Part shown: positions 1 through 4,681 of the stretch, piece by piece | Numbering within the stretch: the stretch's first letter is position 1 | How the letters are laid out: each line of letters begins with the position of its first letter | Assembly (NCBI GenBank): GCA_023253435.1 | Contig: JALRGJ010000082.1 | Coordinates: forward strand, 1 to 5,731 | Reading direction: 5' to 3' | Origin: Ilumatobacteraceae bacterium | Lineage (GTDB): Bacteria > Actinomycetota > Acidimicrobiia > Acidimicrobiales > Ilumatobacteraceae | Length of the DNA stretch: 5,731 nt | Notes under the pieces: generated by a model | The model's database searches: none | Seen by the model: only the letters and a program-made list of their open reading frames with translations | What the model was told of the DNA's origin: nothing | Position numbers and translations under genes: made by a program

Positions 1-1
1 C

Positions 2-85
2 AAGGTGATCGAAGAGCAGGCTGATATCTGGTCTTTCTTCTTTTACAATACCAACAGCCCAGTAAATTATCCTGCCGGTAAATAG
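2..85 (+). CDS. C-terminal end of an unrecognised protein (5' truncated)
   Basis: An open frame enters from the window start and ends at a TAG stop at 83-85, giving 27 residues that end in NSPVNYPAGK. The end is rich in aromatic residues (WSFFFY). I cannot assign a family from so short a tail. It belongs to the Bacteroidota-like part of the window and is followed by a terminator hairpin, which supports it being a true gene end. A small inverted repeat (TGCCGG 73-78, CCGGCA 86-91) straddles the stop codon. That the frame is coding at all rests on its position before the terminator and on its plausible residue composition. Confidence 0.45.
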   Translation, partial: KVIEEQADIWSFFFYNTNSPVNYPAGK

Positions 86-125
86 CCGGCAACCCGCGGC
101 TTCGTTTCCCAAAGACAAGCTTACA

Positions 126-164
126 ATGCCTGTATCTTCACTGCTCCGCAGTGGATACAGGCAT
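126..164 (+). terminator. Strong stem-loop, probable terminator of the upstream gene
   Basis: ATGCCTGTATC (126-136) pairs perfectly with GATACAGGCAT (154-164). The stem continues inside as CACTGC (139-144) with GCAGTG (148-153) after a two-base bulge, leaving a three-base loop. The 17 paired positions are followed by TTGGTTTTG, a short T-rich stretch. It sits 41 bases after the stop of the partial upstream gene and just before the next promoter, the expected place for a terminator. The T tract is weak, so intrinsic termination is likely rather than certain. Confidence 0.7.
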
Positions 165-192
165 TGGTTTTGCACAAAATAACGTACTTTTG
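164..192 (+). promoter_or_regulatory. Bacteroidota-type promoter of the lipoprotein gene
   Basis: TACTTTTG at 185-192 is an exact match to the Bacteroidota -7 element TAnnTTTG. TTG at 164-166 lies 18 bases upstream, inside the usual 17-23 base spacing of the Flavobacterium-type -33 element. The predicted start of transcription is near 196-200, about 25 bases before the lipoprotein ATG at 223. The element is specific to the primary sigma factor of that phylum, so it also helps identify where this end of the window comes from. Confidence 0.65.
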
Positions 193-222
193 CCAACGGA
201 CAAGCGTAAGCAAATCGCAACA

Positions 223-591
223 ATGATTAAAAGGACTTCCTTTCTCCACACCCTGCTGCTGGCTGTCGTATTTGGCGCAGTTTCCTGCAGCAACGATTCT
301 CCTCAGGGCAGTATCCCTGTGAGGCCGGCTGGCCCTGCCAATAGCGTCAGGGTGTACACGCATCGCTATCTGTTTCACGATGATCAGATTTTCAAGGCTT
401 TCGAACAGCGGGCCAATGCCAAAGTGGAGGTAATTCAGTTGTCTTACGGACAGCTTCTGGCAGAGGCACGGAGCAACGGGCTCGCCAATGCCGATCTGGT
501 TATCCTCAACGATCTTGCACAGCTCAAGCAGCTCGAGGGTATGGGCTTATTGCAGCCTTTTCAGGCGGGCATTTTTGATCAAGGTGTCTGA
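223..591 (+). CDS. Iron(III)-type ABC transporter substrate-binding lipoprotein, 3' part lost at a junction
   Basis: The start is ATG 223, chosen because it begins a clean lipoprotein signal: MIKR, a hydrophobic stretch (residues 8-20), then AVSC with the lipidated cysteine at C22 followed by SND. The in-frame ATG at 151 lies upstream of the promoter and inside the terminator hairpin. There is no Shine-Dalgarno site, which is usual in Bacteroidota. Residues 39-115 resemble the first lobe of FutA/FbpA-like periplasmic iron-binding proteins: VRVYTHRY, then IFKAFEQR, a KVEVIQL strand, LLAEARSNG, ADLVILND, and LEGMGLLQPF. Such proteins bind a ligand (often ferric iron) outside the inner membrane and deliver it to a permease. 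The family is usually over 300 residues, whereas this frame stops after 122, at a TGA that appears to lie in foreign sequence beyond about 588. The ligand cannot be inferred from this fragment. Confidence 0.7.
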   Translation: MIKRTSFLHTLLLAVVFGAVSCSNDSPQGSIPVRPAGPANSVRVYTHRYLFHDDQIFKAFEQRANAKVEVIQLSYGQLLAEARSNGLANADLVILNDLAQLKQLEGMGLLQPFQAGIFDQGV

Positions 592-936
592 ACCAACGCT
601 TTTTGCAGCGTTTGAAAAGTTGAGATCATTCATAGATTGCGTTGGCACAAGATGAACGTGAACATGGTTGACTTCAAAGCCGGCAATCACGACTCCAATA
701 CGTTCACACGGAAATGCCTTACTTAAAGCAATCGACAACTTGTGGCTCACTTCAAACACACGTTGTGACAGATCTGGGGTCATATCGATCCAGTGATCGA
801 CCTCAGCAATGGGAACGACCAAAACATGCCCATCTGCTAGCGGATTAATGGACAGAAATGCAACTACGTGGTCGTCCCGATACACGAAAACTCCCGGCAG
901 TTCTCCATTGATTATCTTGGTGAAGATTGTGCTCAT
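547..936 (-). CDS. HIT-family nucleotide hydrolase/transferase, C-terminus altered at the junction
   Basis: The protein is a histidine-triad (HIT) enzyme, a cytoplasmic family that cleaves phosphoramidates or dinucleotides through a nucleotidyl-histidine intermediate. The HxHxHxx signature is HVHVHLV at residues 91-97, with H93 the expected nucleophile. Earlier family features are INGELPG (9-15), AFLSINPLADGHVLVVP (26-42) and VIAGFEVN (83-90). The N-terminal cysteine pair of zinc-binding HIT proteins is absent (IFTKI). The ATG at 936 overlaps the stop of the upstream dehydrogenase (ATGA), so the two are probably translated together. The frame is 129 residues, but the last ten or so (from about I120) are probably read from the foreign DNA beyond the junction. 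The true C-terminus is missing, and the native part is about 580-936. Its substrate is unknown. Confidence 0.85.
   Translation of the reverse strand: MSTIFTKIINGELPGVFVYRDDHVVAFLSINPLADGHVLVVPIAEVDHWIDMTPDLSQRVFEVSHKLSIALSKAFPCERIGVVIAGFEVNHVHVHLVPTQSMNDLNFSNAAKSVGSDTLIKNARLKRLQ
575..592. other. Probable chimeric junction between Bacteroidota and actinobacterial DNA
   Basis: The plus-strand lipoprotein keeps family-like sequence up to about FDQGV (codons ending near 588) and then stops. The minus-strand HIT protein keeps family-like sequence up to about SVGSDTL (codons ending near 580) and then runs into an unrelated tail. Both genes lose their natural 3' ends at the same place. The bases around GATCAAGGTGT fit both proteins, suggesting a short shared sequence at the join. 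No insertion-sequence ends, tRNA or direct repeats are visible here. Confidence 0.65.
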
Positions 937-1745
937 CCGGTGTAACCGCCACTCACTGGGTACACATCTCCAGTGCAGTATTCCGACTCTGGGCCCGAGA
1001 GAAAGCGAATCATTTCAGCTAATTCCTCTGCCATTCCCATGCGACCCTTACCAATGCGCATCACGATGGCTGCCTTAAGAACTTCGCTGAAAGGAGTGAG
1101 CAATGGAGTATCTATGTATCCAGGGCACACTGCATTGACGTTGATTCCTAGACCTGCAACTTCCGCTGCTACAGATTTTGTCAGCGAGATAATTGCTGTT
1201 TTCGCAACTGAATAGTGGGCTGCGCCCGCAGATGGATAGAGCCCCAGCACGGAAGAAATATTTATGATTCGTCCACTACGTTGGGGTTGCATATGACGAA
1301 GAGCTGCTCTGCATCCGTAGAAAGCACCATAGAGATGAACCTTAATCATCCTGTCCCAATCGGCGTCCGACATATCCACTAAGTAATTCATCGGTTCTAA
1401 TTTGCTGATGTCTCCACTCATTCTCGCGTTCATATTGGCCATTGTGAGTTCGATTTTTTCTGAAACATTTGCAGGGGCGATTCCTGCGTTGTTCACCATG
1501 ATGTCCAGTCGGCCCAGTTGTGAAACGCACTCATCAACCGCCGCGTCAAATTTTTCTGAGTCTGTAACGTCAAAGGGGAGTGCAATGCCACCTACCTCGT
1601 CTGCGATTTTTTGAGCGGCATCAGGGTTGAGGTCATTGATGGCGATGAGTGCTCCATCTGCCGCCAATCGACGGGCAGCGGCGGCACCCAGGCCAGATCC
1701 TCCTCCGGTAATAAATGCAACTTTTTCGTCCAGTGTGTAAGCCAT
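933..1745 (-). CDS. Short-chain dehydrogenase/reductase (classical SDR)
   Basis: This is a 270-residue NAD(P)-dependent oxidoreductase of the classical SDR family. The Rossmann cofactor motif TGGGSGLG is at 13-20, D38 ends the second strand and favours NAD(H), DV is at 59-60, and NNAG at 85-88. The catalytic residues are S165 (in NISS), Y178 and K182 (YSVAK). The PG motif follows (CPGYIDTP), and the protein ends in SGGYTG, as is usual for the family. Between NNAG and the conserved DWDRMI segment lie about 20 more residues than usual (roughly 92-124), rich in Met, Lys and Glu. The substrate cannot be predicted. The HIT gene overlaps its stop by four bases. It is transcribed away from pgsA across a 57-base gap, with a TAGTTT -10-like element six bases before its ATG. 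Confidence 0.93.
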   Translation of the reverse strand: MAYTLDEKVAFITGGGSGLGAAAARRLAADGALIAINDLNPDAAQKIADEVGGIALPFDVTDSEKFDAAVDECVSQLGRLDIMVNNAGIAPANVSEKIELTMANMNARMSGDISKLEPMNYLVDMSDADWDRMIKVHLYGAFYGCRAALRHMQPQRSGRIINISSVLGLYPSAGAAHYSVAKTAIISLTKSVAAEVAGLGINVNAVCPGYIDTPLLTPFSEVLKAAIVMRIGKGRMGMAEELAEMIRFLSGPESEYCTGDVYPVSGGYTG

Positions 1746-1747
1746 GC

Positions 1748-1774
1748 GACCAAACTAACTCGGTCACCTTGGTC
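1748..1774. promoter_or_regulatory. Inverted repeat in the divergent promoter region, possible operator
   Basis: GACCAA (1748-1753) and TTGGTC (1769-1774) form a perfect 6-base inverted repeat separated by 15 bases, with a further small palindrome GGTCACC (1762-1768) inside. It overlaps the -10-like element of the dehydrogenase and the -35-like element of pgsA, so a bound protein could affect both. Short repeats of this size can arise by chance. Confidence 0.3.
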
Positions 1775-1780
1775 TAGTAA
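1752..1780 (-). promoter_or_regulatory. Promoter-like element for the dehydrogenase-HIT unit
   Basis: Read on the minus strand, TAGTTT (1757-1752) fits the actinobacterial -10 form TAnnnT and ends six bases before the ATG at 1745. Transcription would therefore start at or next to the start codon, giving a leaderless mRNA. TTACTA (1780-1775), 17 bases further upstream, is only a weak -35 match (3 of 6). No convincing ribosome site lies in the six bases before the ATG. Confidence 0.4.
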
Positions 1781-1796
1781 TCACTGGGGATAGTGT
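1769..1796 (+). promoter_or_regulatory. Promoter-like element for the pgsA-gcv unit
   Basis: TTGGTC (1769-1774) and TAGTGT (1791-1796) are separated by 16 bases and resemble -35 and -10 elements (TAnnnT). The -10-like element ends six bases before the GTG at 1803, so the transcript would be leaderless or nearly so. The alternative reading is that GGGGA (1786-1790) is a ribosome site. It lies 12 bases before the GTG, which is long, and would need a promoter inside or upstream of the divergent dehydrogenase start. Confidence 0.4.
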
Positions 1797-1802
1797 CAGT
1801 CC

Positions 1803-2366
1803 GTGCGATTGAAATCGATACTGACTATTCCCAACCTTGTCACGATTGTGCGTTTAGCTATGTTGCCTTCCTATGTGTCTCTGATGGCTGATGGCCGAGT
1901 GGTAGCGGGTAGTTGGTTTTTTGGTCTTCTTGCGGCTACCGATTGGGTAGACGGCTATCTTGCGCGACGTCTCAATCAAGTGAGCGAATTGGGAAAAGTT
2001 ATTGATCCGGTTGCAGATCGCCTTGTGTTTTTTGTGGGCATTGGGGCCGCCATGAACTACGGATTTTTCCCCGTGTGGTGTGGTGTGATCATTCTTTTTC
2101 GAGAAGTATCCATCGCGCTTCTCATGGTGGGAGCGACAGCCCTCGGAATGGAGCGATTTCCTGTAACGCCCTTAGGAAAGAAAGCCACTTTTGCGCTTTT
2201 GTGTGCAGTTCCTTGGATCACCCTAGGAACAGCTGGGGGCTGGTGGTCCTTATTCAGTGTGATTGGTTGGGCAGCCTGCATCCCCGGAATCGCAATTTCC
2301 TATGCCTCTTTCTTTAAGTATTTGCCCACTGTCCGAGCCCATATGTCTTTTGGTGCAAGACGGTAG
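1803..2366 (+). CDS. pgsA: CDP-alcohol phosphatidyltransferase, PgsA type
   Basis: This 187-residue integral membrane enzyme transfers a phosphatidyl group from CDP-diacylglycerol to an alcohol, releasing CMP. The complete family signature DxxDGxxARx8GxxxDxxxD is present with D47, D50, G51, A54, R55, G64, D68 and D72. The N-terminus (TIPNLVTIVRL, 8-18) is typical of glycerol-3-phosphate phosphatidyltransferases, which make the precursor of phosphatidylglycerol and cardiolipin. Several hydrophobic segments follow (about 74-99, 102-114, 128-140, 144-167), and the C-terminal tail is basic. The GTG at 1803 is the first usable start after the in-frame TAG at 1791. M. tuberculosis has pgsA2 (Rv1822) just upstream of its gcvH cluster, which supports the name. 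The acceptor alcohol (glycerol phosphate rather than inositol phosphate) is inferred, not proven. Confidence 0.88.
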   Translation: MRLKSILTIPNLVTIVRLAMLPSYVSLMADGRVVAGSWFFGLLAATDWVDGYLARRLNQVSELGKVIDPVADRLVFFVGIGAAMNYGFFPVWCGVIILFREVSIALLMVGATALGMERFPVTPLGKKATFALLCAVPWITLGTAGGWWSLFSVIGWAACIPGIAISYASFFKYLPTVRAHMSFGARR

Positions 2367-2382
2367 CGAGTACCGTAGGGGA
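2360..2382 (+). promoter_or_regulatory. Small hairpin and closely placed ribosome site before gcvH
   Basis: ACGGTA (2360-2365) pairs with TACCGT (2371-2376) around a five-base loop. The stem contains the pgsA stop codon. AGGGGA (2377-2382) follows at once and is only one base from the gcvH GTG at 2384, much closer than the usual 5-9 bases. With no other start that preserves the conserved gcvH N-terminus, the ribosome site is poorly placed. The hairpin is too small and lacks a T tract, so it is not a terminator. Confidence 0.35.
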
Positions 2383-2383
2383 T

Positions 2384-2761
2384 GTGAATATTCCATCCCA
2401 TCTTCGCTACACCAAAGACCATGAGTGGGTATCTGTAACTGGTTCAGTTGCGCGTATCGGAATTACCGATTACGCCCAAGATGCATTGGGTGACATCGTG
2501 TTCATACAGTTGCCGGAAGTTGGATCCACTATTTCCACCCACGATGGACTTGGTGAAATTGAAAGCACCAAGAGTGTCAACGACGTCTATGCACCAATTA
2601 GTGGATCAGTTGTAGCTGTGAATGAAGCGCTGACATCTCAGCCCGAACTTCTCAATACCGATCCATATAATGAAGGCTGGATTTGTGATATCGAGTTTTC
2701 TCAACTCGATGAGTCAGAGTTATTGACTGCAGAGGAGTATTCCGCTCTCATCGGTGGCTGA
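2384..2761 (+). CDS. gcvH: Glycine cleavage system H protein (lipoyl carrier)
   Basis: GcvH is the cytoplasmic lipoylated shuttle of the glycine cleavage system. It carries the aminomethyl group from the P protein (glycine decarboxylase) to the T protein and electrons to the L protein. At 125 residues it has full family length. It opens with the conserved LRYTKDHEWV (7-16), then GITDYAQDALGDIVFIQLP (26-44), and the lipoylation site ESTKS with K63, followed by VNDVYAPISG. The NTDPYNEGW segment (about 91-99) is also typical. The GTG at 2384 is chosen because it gives the family N-terminus (MNIPSHLRYT). It lies 17 bases after pgsA. Its partner gcvT is four genes downstream on the same strand, and the P protein gene is not in the window. 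Confidence 0.97.
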   Translation: MNIPSHLRYTKDHEWVSVTGSVARIGITDYAQDALGDIVFIQLPEVGSTISTHDGLGEIESTKSVNDVYAPISGSVVAVNEALTSQPELLNTDPYNEGWICDIEFSQLDESELLTAEEYSALIGG

Positions 2762-2765
2762 CCCT

Positions 2766-3257
2766 ATGGCATATGTGTTTTGCAATAAATGTGGACATCG
2801 AAATCCGCCTACTTCAGGGTTTTGTTCTGCATGCGGAACAGTGCTCGACATTGTGGAAGATCGCACCATCACATTGACCAAAGTTGATCCGCTCTACGAC
2901 GCAGCAGGAAAAGATGATGACGTAGTGGTTGACCTCAACGAGATACGGCCGGGCACTGCCATATTGGTACAACGAGGGGGAGACGAAGAGGGAAGCTACT
3001 TCTCTTTAACTTCGGCAGTCACCACCATTGGACGCCACTCTGATTCCACAATTGCTTTGGAAGACATCACAGTGTCGAGACGTCACACCGAGATTCATCA
3101 TTCAGATGGTCGCTACATCGTGCGTGATGCGGGATCTCTCAACGGCACATATGTCAACCAGAAGCGAGTCGATGTGGTGGAACTACTTCAGGGAGATGAA
3201 CTGCAGGTAGGTAAGTACCGATTCGTTTTTCTTGAGAGCGTTGAGGACTTAAAGTGA
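2766..3257 (+). CDS. Zinc-ribbon plus FHA-domain protein, GarA-like
   Basis: The protein is 163 residues. Residues 6-23 form a zinc ribbon (CNKC, ten residues, CSAC). A flexible Asp- and Thr-rich linker follows, then an FHA phosphothreonine-binding domain (about 63-157) with GRHSDS (89-94), TVSRRH (102-107) and GSLNGTYVN (123-131), the residues that contact phosphopeptides. The FHA part closely resembles mycobacterial GarA (Rv1827) and corynebacterial OdhI, which inhibit 2-oxoglutarate dehydrogenase and steer glutamate metabolism under Ser/Thr kinase control. The position between gcvH and the Rv1828-type MerR gene matches Rv1827. The N-terminal ETTSV phospho-switch of GarA is not visible and the zinc ribbon takes its place, so the function may differ. 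The start is ATG 2766, with GGTGG (2753-2757) upstream. A GTG at 2754, overlapping the gcvH stop, would add four residues. Confidence 0.88.
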   Translation: MAYVFCNKCGHRNPPTSGFCSACGTVLDIVEDRTITLTKVDPLYDAAGKDDDVVVDLNEIRPGTAILVQRGGDEEGSYFSLTSAVTTIGRHSDSTIALEDITVSRRHTEIHHSDGRYIVRDAGSLNGTYVNQKRVDVVELLQGDELQVGKYRFVFLESVEDLK

Positions 3258-4096
3258 GTGATGCTGATTATCTGTCTATCAGTGAAGTGCTCGCGCAGTT
3301 GCTTGAAGAATTTCCTGATGTAACAATCTCAAAGATTCGTTTTCTGGAAAGTCAAGGACTGATTGAGCCAGAGCGTACGCCGTCTGGGTACCGGAAATTC
3401 ACAGATCTGGAAGTGGAGAGACTCCGGTTTATATTGCGTGAACAACGTACAAATTACTTGCCACTGCGAATCATTAAAGATCGTCTGGATGATGAGACTG
3501 GTGATGTGAGTCGTGAAATCCCCAATGCATCTGAGGTGTCAACGTTGGGGCATCCTGCGGCGAGGGCAACTGTTCCGCGTCCTCGGATTGAAGCCATTCC
3601 TGACTTGGGCACAAGGCACGACTCTTCACAGCAGATCTTGGAACAAGATCCAATGATTCCAGCAAGTCAATTGAGGGCTCTTCGTAACGAAGCAAAGAAA
3701 CACGCAGATAAAACTGAGTCTCTGCCTCGTGATCAATTGGTTCAACAAATGCATGTCGATCCGGCTTTTTTGAAGGAGTTGGAATCGTCAGGCTTAGTGA
3801 GTGGGCATGACGTGGGGGATACAACATTTTTTGATCCTCACTCAATTGCTATCGCCAAAGCTGCTGCAAGATTTCAAGAATTGGGCATCGATACCAGGCA
3901 TTTGCGTGCATGGAAAACTTCTGCTGATCGGGAAATAGATTTGTTTGAGCAAAGGATTCTTCCTTTGCTTCGCCAAAGAAATCCGGCTGCTCGTGAAGAA
4001 GCTCTGAACATGTTGAACGAGTTCATTGATTTGGGTACTGAACTTCGTACTGCATTAATCGAGCGAGAAGTTACTCGTTTAACGGAACAGAAGTGA
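3254..4096 (+). CDS. ftsR: MerR-family regulator with two winged-helix regions, FtsR (Rv1828) type
   Basis: This 280-residue cytoplasmic DNA-binding protein has an N-terminal MerR helix-turn-helix at about 7-78 (LSISEVLAQL, PDVTISKIRFLESQGLIEP, TPSGYRKFTDLEVERLRFI, LPLRIIKDRLD). A polar, proline-containing linker spans about 80-155, and a second MerR-like region lies at about 157-225 (LPRDQLVQQMHVD, LKELESSGLV, FFDPHSIAIAKAA, LRAWKTSADREIDL). A helical tail follows. The N-terminal phrase DVTISKIRFLE is characteristic of the Rv1828 group. In Corynebacterium glutamicum the related FtsR activates ftsZ, so a cell-division role is likely by family. The GTG at 3254 overlaps the FHA stop by four bases (GTGA), with GAGGA (3243-3247) six bases upstream. 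This implies translational coupling. Confidence 0.88.
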   Translation: MSDADYLSISEVLAQLLEEFPDVTISKIRFLESQGLIEPERTPSGYRKFTDLEVERLRFILREQRTNYLPLRIIKDRLDDETGDVSREIPNASEVSTLGHPAARATVPRPRIEAIPDLGTRHDSSQQILEQDPMIPASQLRALRNEAKKHADKTESLPRDQLVQQMHVDPAFLKELESSGLVSGHDVGDTTFFDPHSIAIAKAAARFQELGIDTRHLRAWKTSADREIDLFEQRILPLLRQRNPAAREEALNMLNEFIDLGTELRTALIEREVTRLTEQK

Positions 4097-4590
4097 CCAT
4101 GAGGTCCCTATCTGTGCGGGGAATTCGCATTGACCGGTTGGTGAATACACCAGCTGTCATATTGCGGGAGGAAGATAATTCCCGTCGTCAATTTGAGATT
4201 TATATTGGCGCACCTGAAGCTGCGAGCATTAAGACTGCTCTTGATGGAGAATCAACACCTCGTCCGCTCACTCATGATTTATTTGTTCTTGCTCTAGAGC
4301 GTTTAAACGTGACGGTGAGTCGTGTTGTGATTACTCAAGTCAAAGAAGGCACCTACTATGCTGACATCGTTCTTGTTCCGGAATCTGGAGACGAAGTCAT
4401 CGTGTCTGCTCGTCCCAGTGACGCAATTGCCATCGCTCTGAGAGCCTCGTGTCCCATTTTCGCAACAGATGAGCTGGTGGATCAGGTAGGTGAGGTGCCC
4501 TCTGAAGACGAACCCACAACGGCGAGTGAGATTCTTGATGAATTCCGTGATTTCATTGAAAATATCTCCCCGGAGGACTTCGATAAATAG
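4093..4590 (+). CDS. DUF151 bifunctional-nuclease-domain protein (Rv1829 type)
   Basis: The 165-residue protein carries the DUF151 fold named after a plant bifunctional nuclease. In actinobacteria the biochemical role is unsettled, so nuclease activity is only the domain label. Conserved parts are VRGIRID (8-14), AVILREED (21-28), IYIGAPEAASI (36-46), RPLTHDL (57-63), EGTYYADIVL (85-94) and SARPSDAIAIALR (105-117). The final 28 residues are strongly acidic (DEPTTASEILDEF, then EDFDK). The GTG at 4093 overlaps the ftsR stop by four bases and has GGAA (4084-4087) five bases before it. An ATG at 4099 would shorten the protein by two residues and fits the alignment with Rv1829 about as well. The neighbours are MerR genes on both sides, as in M. 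tuberculosis. Confidence 0.88.
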   Translation: MTMRSLSVRGIRIDRLVNTPAVILREEDNSRRQFEIYIGAPEAASIKTALDGESTPRPLTHDLFVLALERLNVTVSRVVITQVKEGTYYADIVLVPESGDEVIVSARPSDAIAIALRASCPIFATDELVDQVGEVPSEDEPTTASEILDEFRDFIENISPEDFDK

Positions 4591-4594
4591 CCCC

Positions 4595-4624
4595 TTGACG
4601 GTTTGCTGTTTTCGCCCGTAGCGT
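4595..4624 (+). promoter_or_regulatory. Promoter-like element before the second MerR gene
   Basis: TTGACG (4595-4600) matches the -35 consensus at five of six bases. It is followed after 18 bases by TAGCGT (4619-4624), of the form TAnnnT. Transcription would begin near 4631, about 50 bases before the GTG at 4682. The 91-base gap is the largest inside the plus-strand unit, which fits an internal promoter for the MerR and gcvT genes. Confidence 0.5.
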
Positions 4625-4657
4625 CTTACACCTGCGTAGTTACCTCTGTGTAAGCGC
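4621..4657. promoter_or_regulatory. Inverted repeat overlapping the predicted transcription start, possible MerR operator or RNA hairpin
   Basis: CTTACAC (4625-4631) and GTGTAAG (4648-4654) are a perfect 7-base inverted repeat. It is extended by GCG (4621-4623) and CGC (4655-4657) after a one-base bulge, and the loop is 16 bases. It begins in the -10-like element and covers the predicted start of transcription, a usual place for a repressor site. A competing pairing also exists: GTCTTA (4623-4628) with TAAGAC (4661-4666). Which regulator binds is not known. Autoregulation by the adjacent MerR protein is the simplest guess. Confidence 0.4.
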
Positions 4658-4681
4658 ACCTAAGACAAGGGGCACAATTTC

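Larger units (their letters stand above)
4590..4673 (+). promoter_or_regulatory. Long-range RNA pairing that could hide the ribosome site of the next gene
   Basis: GCCCCTTG (4590-4597), beginning on the last base of the DUF151 stop codon, is perfectly complementary to CAAGGGGC (4666-4673). The second segment contains AAGGGG (4667-4672), the ribosome site of the MerR gene at 4682 (nine-base spacing). An RNA reading through from the DUF151 gene could close this 8-pair stem and hide the site. An RNA started from the local promoter, near 4631, would lack the first arm. The pairing is seen in the sequence. Its use in control is inferred. Confidence 0.4.

Noticed and set aside
121..378. Minus-strand open frame of 85 codons opposite the lipoprotein start
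   Set aside because: It runs through the terminator hairpin and promoter, has no family resemblance, and is opposed by a convincing lipoprotein signal on the plus strand.
540..600. Insertion sequence or integrated element at the left junction
   Set aside because: No transposase, terminal inverted repeats, target duplication or tRNA end is visible. Sequence changes origin without any mobile-element mark.
933..1745. Mycofactocin-dependent dehydrogenase
   Set aside because: There is no insert near the end of the second strand, where mycofactocin-linked SDRs carry theirs, and no mycofactocin genes are nearby.
2360..2376. Terminator between pgsA and gcvH
   Set aside because: The stem has only six pairs and no T tract follows. 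The downstream gene is 17 bases away on the same strand.
3474..3845. Minus-strand open frame of 123 codons inside ftsR
   Set aside because: It lies wholly opposite a well-conserved regulator gene, its product is low-complexity and His/Ser/Pro-rich, and it resembles no family.
4303..4659. Minus-strand open frame of 118 codons opposite the DUF151 gene and the following gap
   Set aside because: It is antisense to conserved DUF151 motifs and shows no recognisable domain. Its start lies within the regulatory gap.
4591..4681. Glycine riboswitch upstream of gcvT
   Set aside because: The gap is 91 bases, precedes a MerR gene rather than gcvT, and shows no tandem aptamer-like structure. The gap directly before gcvT is two bases.
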